A DNA stretch of 55,057 bases from Lingula anatina. Its lineage: Eukaryota > Brachiopoda > Lingulata > Lingulida > Lingulidae. The stretch is from NCBI RefSeq assembly GCF_001039355.2, contig NW_019775392.1:129162-184218 (forward strand), in the 5' to 3' direction. The notes beneath the pieces are model-generated. The model was not told where the DNA came from and searched no databases. It saw nothing but the letters and a program-made list of their open reading frames with translations. The translations under genes and the position numbers were made by a program. Positions 33,395 through 42,957 of this stretch are shown here, one piece after another (positions within the stretch are counted from its first letter, which is position 1; every line of letters starts with the position of its first letter).

Positions 33395-35810
33395 TTCACT
33401 TGTTATTTCATTTCTAAACAGAATCCTAATTGGGACATGTGGTAATCGCAATCAAAACACATAACACAGTGAATGACAAGTGAGTCTTGAATTTGACTGG
33501 TCGATTTTCAATCCCCCACCACATTACAAATTAATAGTATCGACTCTGAAGAAACTTGAGATTGTGACCGGATGTGATTGTGATATGTCATAAACACAGG
33601 GCGCCGCCATGATGGAAGTCTTGCGTCAGTGTCAAAATGGTTGCATTGCATGCGTACGAATAGGTCTGGAAAATATTGGATTTTTTTTAATAAGCAGAGA
33701 ATTGTTTGTCCAAACAAATAACCGTGCACGCACGGCGATTTGAAACTTGCGTATACCATCTGACATGGCAATTTATGTAATTGACAGGTCACAAGATATT
33801 ACAATCACTTTATGTACACTTAAATTGCATACACCTGGCAAACTGAAGTAAATGTTGGCACAAGTATTCAATTAACGCTATACATTTAAAGAAAAAAAAA
33901 TTACCTGGACCTTAACGGTGTTTTTCTGTCAAAAATTCATGAAATTCACAAATTGCGAGCCGAACTGCGTGATAGACATATTACATGTAGTTTCGCAAGA
34001 ATAAAGATAACTGCGTTTAGAATTAAAAACCTAAATGAGGTGGACTTAACATGCAATTAATTGGAAAATCAACACTACTTTGATGGAGTATAACCATAAA
34101 CATTATATAAATATGTAAAAAAAAACAAACAAAAAAAAAAAAAAAAAAACTTTCAATCTCTGAAATAATTCCCCACGAAATTAAACAATAAGTGCACACA
34201 GAAGCAATGGGAAACTATGTGTGAGATCACCTAAAGCAATCACAAATAATACTATGATGGCCTGTCTGCTTTGCTTGTCGTAACAGCTGCCCTGAATCTG
34301 ATTTTCAGCGAAATTAACCCAAATACATTCTAACTTCCAACACATGCATGTTTCTCCAGACAAGAGCCTTTCCATCGGACAGAAAACTTGAAAAAAGCAA
34401 CACTTCTGCAACAAAAGTGACACTTGTCGGGCGATTGGGCGGGCAGCCATTTACTACACTGGAATTTATAATCATTGTATTGAACAAAGACCACTGAGCA
34501 AATTTTGATTGTGTTGTTTCACAAGAAGTCTCAAGGGTTTTGTTTTTCCTGTCTTTACAAAAGGTTCCTTGAGCAAATCATGCTTGCCTTGCTGCATAGG
34601 TATCTCATCTCCTTGAACTGGACGACGATAATTACGGGCAGAATATACTTATGGTTCGCCTTAACTATGGCTAAGGCTGAACTGCAATGGTATATTACTG
34701 CAATTCTAGGTAATTTTCATATTTTGTCTGCTCCCTAGTTGATGTCGAGAGGTACGGTTACACAATCATTAAAACCTACATCAAAAACTGCCGGAAACTG
34801 TTTAATTTTAATTTTTATTCTTAATTATATATTCAAAATAATATCTGTCACAATTTATGCATCTCAAATTTCTCCGTGTCTTTTTGCTGTTAGGGTCACT
34901 TCGAACCCTTTCTTTATTTGTTTATGATTTTATTTTACTGATTTTAAGCATTATTTTTTTTTGCATCTCTAATACTCTTTTGATCTTATACTGTTCTCCA
35001 TCCCAAATATATCTATATAACAAAGCAATTTGGAGGGTAATGATTACTGTCAATTTCCTTTACCTACGATATCATTTCTCCTTGATTCACACCATATGTA
35101 ATAAAACCTCAAATTTTCTTTTGTCATAGACTTACATATCTCGTATCATTACCAAGCTGAAAAAAAAATTGATAACAACTAAAATTACATGTAATGATAT
35201 TAATGACAAAAGGTTACAATTAAGCTACGTGCAGATAATTATCTGAATCTGGTGCTACATGTGTGTAAAATGGTGGACAGCGTTTTATCGGCTAAAGCGT
35301 ATGTATGGTGAATAAAAGCAAGCGTTTTTAGAGTAAAAGGCACATGGCTTTGTGGAGGCGTACCTTTAAAAAATAATAATATTAATAGCAGGAACGGGAA
35401 ATATTGGCAATTACGTGTGGGACAAGAGTTTCATTTGAATAAGAAGACTGCTGATAAAATACGCGTGATTACCCTCTACTTACTGCCAGGGAAATATTGA
35501 GAATTTTGTGTGCCCAAGGAGGATTCTTTTACATGAGAGATGTGGTGAGAAAAGCGTTTAAACCCCTCTCTACTTACTGCCAATCAAAATTCTTTCTTCT
35601 TCTTATTAACAACGTTATAATTAGACAAGATAATTTTCTTCCATCATCAGCTAATATTGATAGCTTATATTACCTCCACGTCAGTGCCATCTACCGGGTA
35701 TAAAAGAATATTCCAATAAGACATGCTTTCAGACATCCCCGGCTTGTGGACGACTTTGAAGTGCTTTTCTTTGCACTGTAATTTTATTTAAGTTTTAAGT
35801 TTTGACAGTC
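33395..35810. repeat. Segmental duplication block upstream of the receptor 5' fragment
   Basis: Counterpart of 20456-23283, including the near-identical sub-block (34251-34730) and the small divergent frames. It lacks the 425-base stretch before the promoter. Confidence 0.88.
35699..35704 (+). promoter_or_regulatory. TATA box of the receptor 5' fragment
   Basis: TATAAA, 112 bases before the ATG, in a context (CCATCTACCGGGTATAAAAG) aligned with receptors A and B. The promoter appears intact although the gene is cut. Confidence 0.65.
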
Positions 35811-36277
35811 ATGAATGCGACTGAGATGTCGGTCAACGAGAGCTTCTCATTTTCTGAGAAAGACGAAAAGGAGGAGGATATTCCTGACTTGGCTTTCATG
35901 AATCTGTTTTATTTCGCTTTTGATGGCATTGGGATTTCTGTCGTTTGTGTAGTTGGCCTTATTCTCAATTTCCTTTCAGTGGCTGTATTTTTACGTTTTG
36001 AGAAACGGAGCCCGACTGTTTTCCTGTTGATATGCCTGGCAGTGGCCGATAACATCCATCTTTTAACAGCTTTTTTTAACTTCAGCGTGCCGGCCATGTA
36101 CCCTTATACTGGGTGGTTCAAAAATCTCTTCTTTTTTCGGATGAAACACTTCCGGCTTCTGTATGGGTTGAAAATTTCCCTCTTCTTGATCCCACCCTGG
36201 TTAGTAGTGCTCGTAACGTTCGACCGTTATTTGCACCTTTGCTCCGAGAACACTCTTCGAAGTGGTGCAACGGCAAG
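35811..36277 (+). pseudogene. Receptor 5' fragment (N-terminus to second intracellular loop), cut at a BEL/Pao LTR
   Basis: The ATG at 35811 opens a frame matching receptor A residues 1-155: acidic N-terminus, TM1 (ILNFLSVAVF), LAVAD, TM3 and the DRY equivalent (FDRYLHLCSENTLRSGATAS). At 36278 the sequence changes to the LTR, and the frame runs on for 16 codons of LTR to a stop ending at 36326. TM4-TM7 are absent, and the DNA right of the retrotransposon (after 42957) does not continue the gene. The upstream promoter block is intact, so a truncated transcript is possible, but a functional receptor is not. Confidence 0.92.
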
Positions 36278-36713
36278 TGTCTTGTTTCCGGAAAACAAGA
36301 AGATAACCCTCTCTTTGTTTTTTTGATACAGCTATCTTTATTTCCAACAAAGGAATGTGGTAAAAAACTGAAATAAAATAAAGAAAACCTTTGTCAAAAT
36401 ACTGTTGATGATATTTCTATTTCTTATTGTGGCACTTACAGGCCACCGTACCTTACAAAACTAGCGTGAAACGTGCAGCATCCTTGCAATGACAAGTTTT
36501 AATGTGAATACATAATAAAGGCAGTTTACAGATACTAAAAATGTTCTTTACACAACCACAATTATCAAAACTATATAAAATGTGGAAAAACTCACGGTGT
36601 GTGTGGCCTATCTTTAGAAAAAACTCTGTACAGTTCACGAGCGGCTGATGATGAGCGAGCATGGAGCCTCGACATGAAAAACTAGGTCAAATACGAAGGC
36701 CTGTAACAACACA
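36278..36713 (-). repeat. BEL/Pao 3' LTR
   Basis: 436 bases, direct-repeat partner of 42528-42957. Its left edge is the point where the receptor 5' fragment stops. Confidence 0.92.
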
Positions 36714-36868
36714 CTCCTCGCCTGATATCTGATTGATATCACTATTTAACTACTACAATAAAAGTCAACTATAAAATAGAATGCACAACATATACCAAGT
36801 TTAGAACTTAACTGAGCCACTAAATTTGTAGTGTTTTGCTATTAAATCCCTCCTACATGTTCGCAACT

Positions 36869-39800
36869 TTACCAACTGTCAATCAAAAGAATAAGTTCAC
36901 ATATTGGACTGACATATTTCACAGATTTTCCATCTTTCACTGTTCTGACCTCCACAGTTCTGACTTTACTGTCACATCCACTGGGAAAAACATCTTCTAC
37001 TACTCCCATTGGCCAACTGCCTCGATGTAACTCACAGTCTCTGAGCAGCACAATGTCACCGATTTTCAAGTCTTTCTGCAAAGCTGTCCATTTCCCTCGC
37101 TTTTGTAATGACTGGAGATAACCATCTCTCCATCGCTTCCAGAATGTATTAGAAAGGATCTGCACATACTTCCATTGTGACTGGTATATTTCTCTCATAT
37201 CTGTTGATGTGGTTGGGGTAGGTAATGGCTCCTTCTTCTGTGTAAGCAACATTGCTGGCGTGATGATTTCTGGGTCCTCTGGATCATAGGAAATGGGAGC
37301 CACAGGTCGAGAATTAATGACAGCACTAACTTCACACATAAAGGTAACTAGAACTTCATGAGTAAGCTTTTGGGTATGGCTGGTTAAAAACATAGCATCG
37401 AGTATTCTTCTGGCGAGACCAATAAGACGTTCCCAGGCTCCACCCATGTGTGATGCATGCGGGGGATTGAACTTCCACACAATTCCCATGTCATGAAGGC
37501 TTTCTTGCACTGGACCATTTTCAACAAAGATACCTGTGGCTTTAATCTGATCCAGAGCACCTATGAAATTTGTGCCACGATCCGATCTGATCATTTTCAC
37601 TGGTCCACGGATGGCTACGAAACGTCTAAGTGCATTGATGAAGGACGAAGAACTCATTTCTTCTATAACTTCTATGTGCACTGCCCTGGTAACTAAACAA
37701 CCAAAAATCAGGGCCCACCTTTTACTTTCAGCCTGACCACCTCTTGTTCTGCGTGTGACCACAGGCCATGGACCGAAAACATCAATTCCAACTGCTGTGA
37801 AAGGAGGCCCTGGGGTAACTCTATCCTCAGGTAAATCAGCCATGCGTTGGTTCAAGAACTTGCCTCGCAATTTACGACATATAACGCACTTGTACAAGAT
37901 TGAAGAAATTAGTCTTTTTGCTCCAATTATCCAAAATCCCTTGGAGCGAAGTGCTGACTCTGTCACATGTCTTCCTTGGTGATGAGAAATTGAATGGTAG
38001 TGATTCACAAGTAAGTTTGCTATGTGAGATTTCTTTGGGATAATAATCGGATGCTTTTGACCTTTCTCCAAAGGAGCATTGCTGAGGCGTCCTCCAACAC
38101 GCAGAATGTGTTGGTCATCTAGTACTGGTGATAGTGTTGTCAATTTGCTGTCTGCAGGTACACTGGCTTTCTTTTCCACCATGCTAATTTCTTCTCTGAA
38201 GGCATCTTCCTGTGCTTTCTTTATTAGGAATATCTCCGTAGCTTCGGTATCACTAGGGTCTTTAGGAGACATTTGCTTCTTTTCCTTCCAGGCTCTGCAA
38301 AACCTCTTCAAGAGAGAAATTGCCCTGACAAGAGATTTCCATGTTGAAAACTTTTCAAACCTAGCAGCAATGCTTCTTAACAATACTGTAGCCTTCACAT
38401 TGATTGTTGGACGTATTTCACAATCTGCATCTTCGTCAACTAGGTCAAAGCTACAGTTTTCACCAACTGTTGCTGTGACAACATCTTTCAAGAAATCTGG
38501 CCCTGTAATCCACTTACTACTTGAAAAATCCTGAACTGGGGTATTGCATCTTGTGCCGCAATCGGCTGGGTTTTTCTCTGAGGGGATATACTGCCACTGA
38601 GACGCCTTGGACCGTTTCAATATTGTAGCTACACGGTTGCTGACATATGTGTAGAACCGTCTGGTGCGGTTATAGAGATAACCGAGAACGACTCTACTAT
38701 CTGTGCAATACTTGAATGTTTCCATCGGAAGGTCAAGGTGTTCAGAGATTGTATCTGCAAGCTCTGTTGCTAAGACAGCTGCACAAAGTTCTAAACGTGG
38801 TATGGTCACACCACCTGGTGGTGATAGTTTGGACTTTCCCATGATAAAACCTACTTCTGTGGAGGTATCACGACGAGCTTTCAAGTAGGCAACTGCTGAT
38901 ATGGCACGTTCGGAGGCATCTGAGAATATCCATACCTCCAGGGAATCTGCTAAACTGAAATCCACTGCAGTAATCATCCTTGGAACACGGAATTCTCTCA
39001 AGGAGAAAAGTGAACTTTTCCAAGATTCCCACTGGTGACAAAGGTGTTCTGGCAAAGGGTCATCCCATCCAACAGCTTCGACATGCATCTCTCTTGCTAG
39101 CATTTTCCCGGTAACTGTCACTGGAGATAGGAAGCCAAGAGGATCAAAAATACTGTTGACGGTTGATAGAATCCCACGTTTGGAAAATGGTCTTTCAGGA
39201 ATGAAAAGGCTGAAACCAAAACAATCCTTATCCATATTCCATGAAATTCCAAGAGATGCTTGAGTAGGAAGCTCTTCTGTAAATAGGTCAAGATTCATGA
39301 GTGTTTTCTCTCGGTCTTCTGTTGGGAAGGCATTCACCAAGTCTGGAGAATTGGAAGCGATTTTATGTAACCGGATTCTTCCATTTTCCCACAAAACCTT
39401 CTGGGTTCTTTTCACTAGGTCTGTGAGGCTTTCCGAGTCTGATCCTGTGATGAGGGCATCATCTACATAAAAGTTCTTGGTGACAAAATGTTTCACATCT
39501 TCATCAGCATGTTCCACTGCTTTCCTAAGGCCATAGGTAGCTACGGCAGGTGACGGAGTGTTCCCAAATACATGGACTCTCATTCGGTATTCAATGATCT
39601 CTTTCTTTGGGTCATTATCTCTGTACCAGAAGAATCGTAGGAAGTCTCTGTGTTCTTCATTTACTAGAAAGGAGTAAAACATCTGTTGGATATCTGCTGT
39701 GACTGCGATTCTGTCTCTCCGAAATCTTAAAAGTACTCCCAATAAACTGTTGGTTTGGTTTGGTCCAGTGAGTAGATTCTCATTCAAAGAGTACCCTTCA

Positions 39801-41029
39801 TACTTGATAGAAGAATCAAAAACTCCTCTCACTTTATCAGGTTTTCTGGGATGGTATATGGCAAAAAGAGGAAGGTACCACACTTCCTTTCCAGGTGGAA
39901 GCTCAGGGGCTACTTCCGCAGCTTGAGAATCGAATATGTTTTCCATGAAATCCACCATGTGCTGAAGTTTACGTTCGTCTTTCTTTAATGCTGCATCAAA
40001 TGATCTTGCCCTGCCTAAGACTTGTGACCTGTTATTCGGCATTCTCTGTCTTGGGTGTTTGAATGGGAGAGGAGCCATCCACTGATCCTTGTCTTTTCGC
40101 ATAGATTCATTCATAATGTCAAGAAATTCCCTGTCCTCTGTGGACAAACTAACGCGGTCGTCTTGGGCTGTAATTTTGAAAACATCTGAACCAATCTGAT
40201 TTTCTTCTTTCAAGAGTATTGCACTGGGACATGGTAGAAAGTTTGTAGGCCGCCCGTCGTTCATGATGTTGGTCTTGAAGGCGGATATCCTCTTTGGCTG
40301 ATGTACTTTTCCAAGGCAGACTTCACCAATGATTACCCATCCGAGTGGTAGTTTCTGGCCAAATGGATGATTCTTAGAACCCAGGAGTTGATCTTGAACA
40401 TGATGTGCTTCAATTAGATCTCTGCCTATGAGCAGACCGATTTCAGCTTTGGGGTTCAAGGGTGGAATCTTCTCTGATAAAGAACTCAGGTGATCATACT
40501 GCATAGCGACGTCCGGAGTAGGGATTTCAGAACGATTCTTAGGAATGTCACACTCAATTATTTTGGGAAGCACAAAGGACTGAGTACCATCATAAGACTC
40601 AACAATGAGGTCCGCAGCATGCCTTGCTGATATGTGAGTGGTCCCTGAGCATGAAGACAATGAATAACTACGCAACCCTCCTGAGATCTGCAGCTGGTCA
40701 AAAAGAGCTGGGGTTCCTAAGGACTTGTTACTCTGATCATCATGGACAGCATAAACTGCAACAGCCTCTTCTGGTCGGCCTTTGGGAAATACCCTCACTA
40801 AAACATTTTTAGCACATGACCGTCCAACGAATCCTTCTTCACACAATGCAGTACATTTAGTAATCACCTCCCCGCCATTCGCTCTTGGGGCAATACCTTC
40901 ATCTGTGGAAACGTTGTTTCTTCTCTCAGCATTGTTTCTTCTTTCTGGAATACCACTCGGGGCACCTTTTACTGGGCAATTGGTTTGGGAAGGAAATGTT
41001 TTCTCTCCACAAGACAGCAACCAAAACAA
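36869..41029 (-). CDS. BEL/Pao Pol polyprotein (protease, RT, RNase H, integrase)
   Basis: A 1386-codon frame. Domains in order: a retropepsin-like region (about 75-205, ending LLIGRDLIEAH); reverse transcriptase with YVDD at about 521-524; RNase H with FSDAS near 702 and YCTDSRVVLGYL; an integrase zinc region with histidines near 1010 and CVICRKLRG near 1048; the integrase catalytic triad in GIDVFG, RSDRGTNF and HMGGAWE (near 1083, 1150, 1200); and a C-terminal FWKRW / LKIGDIVLL region as in BEL/Pao. No stop interrupts it, which is notable given the LTR divergence. Its first residues overlap the gag-side frame in another reading frame, so Pol is not continuous with Gag as read. Mobile-element function; no role in host receptor or sorting genes. 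Confidence 0.93.
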   Translation of the reverse strand: MFWLLSCGEKTFPSQTNCPVKGAPSGIPERRNNAERRNNVSTDEGIAPRANGGEVITKCTALCEEGFVGRSCAKNVLVRVFPKGRPEEAVAVYAVHDDQSNKSLGTPALFDQLQISGGLRSYSLSSCSGTTHISARHAADLIVESYDGTQSFVLPKIIECDIPKNRSEIPTPDVAMQYDHLSSLSEKIPPLNPKAEIGLLIGRDLIEAHHVQDQLLGSKNHPFGQKLPLGWVIIGEVCLGKVHQPKRISAFKTNIMNDGRPTNFLPCPSAILLKEENQIGSDVFKITAQDDRVSLSTEDREFLDIMNESMRKDKDQWMAPLPFKHPRQRMPNNRSQVLGRARSFDAALKKDERKLQHMVDFMENIFDSQAAEVAPELPPGKEVWYLPLFAIYHPRKPDKVRGVFDSSIKYEGYSLNENLLTGPNQTNSLLGVLLRFRRDRIAVTADIQQMFYSFLVNEEHRDFLRFFWYRDNDPKKEIIEYRMRVHVFGNTPSPAVATYGLRKAVEHADEDVKHFVTKNFYVDDALITGSDSESLTDLVKRTQKVLWENGRIRLHKIASNSPDLVNAFPTEDREKTLMNLDLFTEELPTQASLGISWNMDKDCFGFSLFIPERPFSKRGILSTVNSIFDPLGFLSPVTVTGKMLAREMHVEAVGWDDPLPEHLCHQWESWKSSLFSLREFRVPRMITAVDFSLADSLEVWIFSDASERAISAVAYLKARRDTSTEVGFIMGKSKLSPPGGVTIPRLELCAAVLATELADTISEHLDLPMETFKYCTDSRVVLGYLYNRTRRFYTYVSNRVATILKRSKASQWQYIPSEKNPADCGTRCNTPVQDFSSSKWITGPDFLKDVVTATVGENCSFDLVDEDADCEIRPTINVKATVLLRSIAARFEKFSTWKSLVRAISLLKRFCRAWKEKKQMSPKDPSDTEATEIFLIKKAQEDAFREEISMVEKKASVPADSKLTTLSPVLDDQHILRVGGRLSNAPLEKGQKHPIIIPKKSHIANLLVNHYHSISHHQGRHVTESALRSKGFWIIGAKRLISSILYKCVICRKLRGKFLNQRMADLPEDRVTPGPPFTAVGIDVFGPWPVVTRRTRGGQAESKRWALIFGCLVTRAVHIEVIEEMSSSSFINALRRFVAIRGPVKMIRSDRGTNFIGALDQIKATGIFVENGPVQESLHDMGIVWKFNPPHASHMGGAWERLIGLARRILDAMFLTSHTQKLTHEVLVTFMCEVSAVINSRPVAPISYDPEDPEIITPAMLLTQKKEPLPTPTTSTDMREIYQSQWKYVQILSNTFWKRWRDGYLQSLQKRGKWTALQKDLKIGDIVLLRDCELHRGSWPMGVVEDVFPSGCDSKVRTVEVRTVKDGKSVKYVSPICELILLIDSW

Positions 41030-41427
41030 TAGCCATATTTCCTAATAATACACTTCTGCTCATTCGGGCTTTTCTGACCAAACACTCTGCATTCCCTGAG
41101 TTCATGGTTTGTGCCATGCAGTGGGCACTCTTCTTTTTGAGCGACATCAGTCTTCCTGGTTGTTATCATGTTTCTTTCCTTTGGTCTGTCTTTAATAGAA
41201 GTATTGTGTGTAAAGTCATACTGAAAACAAGGATTGTTCTTTGTCTGGCTCAGCTTCTTAATGAATTTGACGAATTCAGGGAATGGAGGGTAATTAAATG
41301 GACTCTGTTGTTCTCTTTGTATTTCACGGCATGAGATGTCCACTTGTTCTGTTGGTCTTGAGTTAACTTGGCTACTATTGGGTTTATTCCTACCGCTGAG
41401 TCGAGATAGGACAGGGTCAATCCACAC
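40969..41427 (-). CDS. BEL/Pao Gag C-terminal / zinc-knuckle segment, frame-shifted
   Basis: A 152-codon open frame overlapping the ends of the Gag frame (41250) and the Pol frame (41029). It contains cysteine/histidine spacing typical of the knuckle region of these elements (CPLHGTNHELRECR and KYGYCFGCC). In BEL/Pao elements Gag and Pol are usually one frame. Here three frames cover the region, so at least two indels, real or from sequencing, separate them. Confidence 0.75.
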   Translation of the reverse strand: MWIDPVLSRLSGRNKPNSSQVNSRPTEQVDISCREIQREQQSPFNYPPFPEFVKFIKKLSQTKNNPCFQYDFTHNTSIKDRPKERNMITTRKTDVAQKEECPLHGTNHELRECRVFGQKSPNEQKCIIRKYGYCFGCCLVERKHFLPKPIAQ

Positions 41428-42473
41428 AATTCATCTTCTTTAAAGGCCTGAATCTCTGACAGGAGATCTAAAAGTTCATACAGTTTCAGTGTATCCTTTG
41501 ACGTCAGTTTAGGAAACATGTCTATTTTCTTCCTCAGGACAGATTCTATTAGCTCTGGGCTACCGTATCTTTCCTCCAATCTTTCCCAAATCTCTTTGAC
41601 TGCTTTCTGAGGTTGACTTGGATTTGCTGTTTTAATACTAATTGCATGCTTTCTGCTGGTGGGACCCAGCCATCTGATGAGTAAGTCTACCTCTTCTGAT
41701 GCTGACAGTGCTAAATCTTTCTTCATACTAACAAAACTTTCTTTCCATGAAGCATATGTCTCTGGGGTTTCTTGAAATTTAGTTAATCGAGTGAGGAGCA
41801 ACTCCTTCTTCAGTAGATAATTCATTATCCCTGTCATTTCTCTGCCATTTTCAGTAGCTGGTGTGAATTCAGAGGCATTCGGATTCAACTGTTCTGGTAA
41901 GACTCTTGGTAATTGTGGTACTTCAGTACTGGTGACTGCTGATGGAACGGGTTCTGGTCTACGCGCAATTTCTAAAAACTGAGGTGCTGTCACTGCTGAC
42001 ACACTTTGTCTTGTATCTGATTGTTGGGTGTGTATGGTTGCTGCTGAGTGTCTCTCTACGAAGGCTGCTGTGCGATTTACAGCACTTTCTATGGGTAGAC
42101 CGGGGGATTCTGGTCGTCTTCTATGGGGAAACAACTGTATTTCTTCGTCTTCGAGTACCTGCGCTTCGGCCTCTGCTGCAGCATGAGATTTCCTTTCCAT
42201 TAACAGCTCAAGCTCTGCTTCTAATTCACCTTTTTGTCTGTTTCTTTCTGCAGCTCTGATCACGTTTTGTTCCTCCAAAATTGCCTGTCGTTTCTTCAGT
42301 TCTACTTCTTGCTCTGCAAACTTGAGCCGTGCACGTGCTGCTTCTGCTTTCGCTCTCTTTCTGATTGTGGATGAGGTGCCTGATGATGAAACAGATCTAG
42401 ATCTAGCTGACGTAGCTAATTCTGCACCCAAGTCTGGAACTGTGCTTGATGGCTCTTCGGCGCCTGTTGACAT
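41250..42473 (-). CDS. BEL/Pao Gag-like N-terminal protein
   Basis: A 407-codon frame starting 55 bases inside the 5' LTR. Residues about 55-130 are a charged coiled coil (RARLKFAEQEVELKKRQAIL). Residues about 220-340 match the DUF1759-type Gag region of BEL/Pao (LTKFQETPETYASWKESFVS, then IRWLGPTSRKHAI and AVKEIWERLEERYG). The frame stops at 41250, before the knuckle region, which is open in another frame. Confidence 0.88.
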   Translation of the reverse strand: MSTGAEEPSSTVPDLGAELATSARSRSVSSSGTSSTIRKRAKAEAARARLKFAEQEVELKKRQAILEEQNVIRAAERNRQKGELEAELELLMERKSHAAAEAEAQVLEDEEIQLFPHRRRPESPGLPIESAVNRTAAFVERHSAATIHTQQSDTRQSVSAVTAPQFLEIARRPEPVPSAVTSTEVPQLPRVLPEQLNPNASEFTPATENGREMTGIMNYLLKKELLLTRLTKFQETPETYASWKESFVSMKKDLALSASEEVDLLIRWLGPTSRKHAISIKTANPSQPQKAVKEIWERLEERYGSPELIESVLRKKIDMFPKLTSKDTLKLYELLDLLSEIQAFKEDELCGLTLSYLDSAVGINPIVAKLTQDQQNKWTSHAVKYKENNRVHLITLHSLNSSNSLRS

Positions 42474-42527
42474 CTTGAAATGGAGCTAGAGGTGAATTGA
42501 CTTCTAAATGGGCCGGACCTTTTTTAC

Positions 42528-42957
42528 TGTCTTGTTTCCAGAAAACAAGAAGATAACCCTCTTTGTTGTTTGATACAGCTATCTTTATTTCCAACAAAGG
42601 AATGTGGTAAAAAACTGAAATAAAATAAAGAAAACCTTTGTCAAAATACTGTTGATGATAGTTCTATTACTTATTGTGGCACTTACAGGCCACCGTACCT
42701 TACAAAACTAGCGTGAAACGGGCAGCATTCTTGCAATGACAAGTTTTAACGTGAATACATAAAAAAAGCAGTTTACAGATACTAAAAATGTTCTTTACAC
42801 CACACTTATCAAAACTATATAAAATGTGGAAAAACTCACGGTGTGCTTGGCCAATCTTTAGAAAAAACTCTGTACAGTTCACGAGCGGCTGCTGATGAGC
42901 GAGCATGGAGCCTCGATATGAAAAACTAGGTCAAATACGGAGGCCCGTAACAACACA
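42528..42957 (-). repeat. BEL/Pao 5' LTR
   Basis: 430 bases, partner of 36278-36713. The DNA beyond 42957 (GTCCGATTTGAG...) has no similarity to the receptor gene. Confidence 0.92.

Larger units (their letters stand above)
36278..42957 (-). mobile_element. BEL/Pao LTR retrotransposon, near-complete but frame-broken
   Basis: A 6.68-kb element on the minus strand. Its LTRs are 36278-36713 (3') and 42528-42957 (5'); both run TGTGTTGTTAC...CAAGACA in element orientation. Internal order is gag, protease, reverse transcriptase, RNase H, integrase, as in BEL/Pao. A purine-rich tract (GGCGAGGAG) sits just before the 3' LTR. The LTRs differ at well over a dozen positions plus small indels (a few per cent), so the insertion is not very recent. 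The flanks (GCAAG at the left, GTCCG at the right) do not form a target duplication. Confidence 0.93.

Noticed and set aside
37457-41334. Many plus-strand frames across the retrotransposon
   Set aside because: They are shadows of the long minus-strand Pol and Gag frames.
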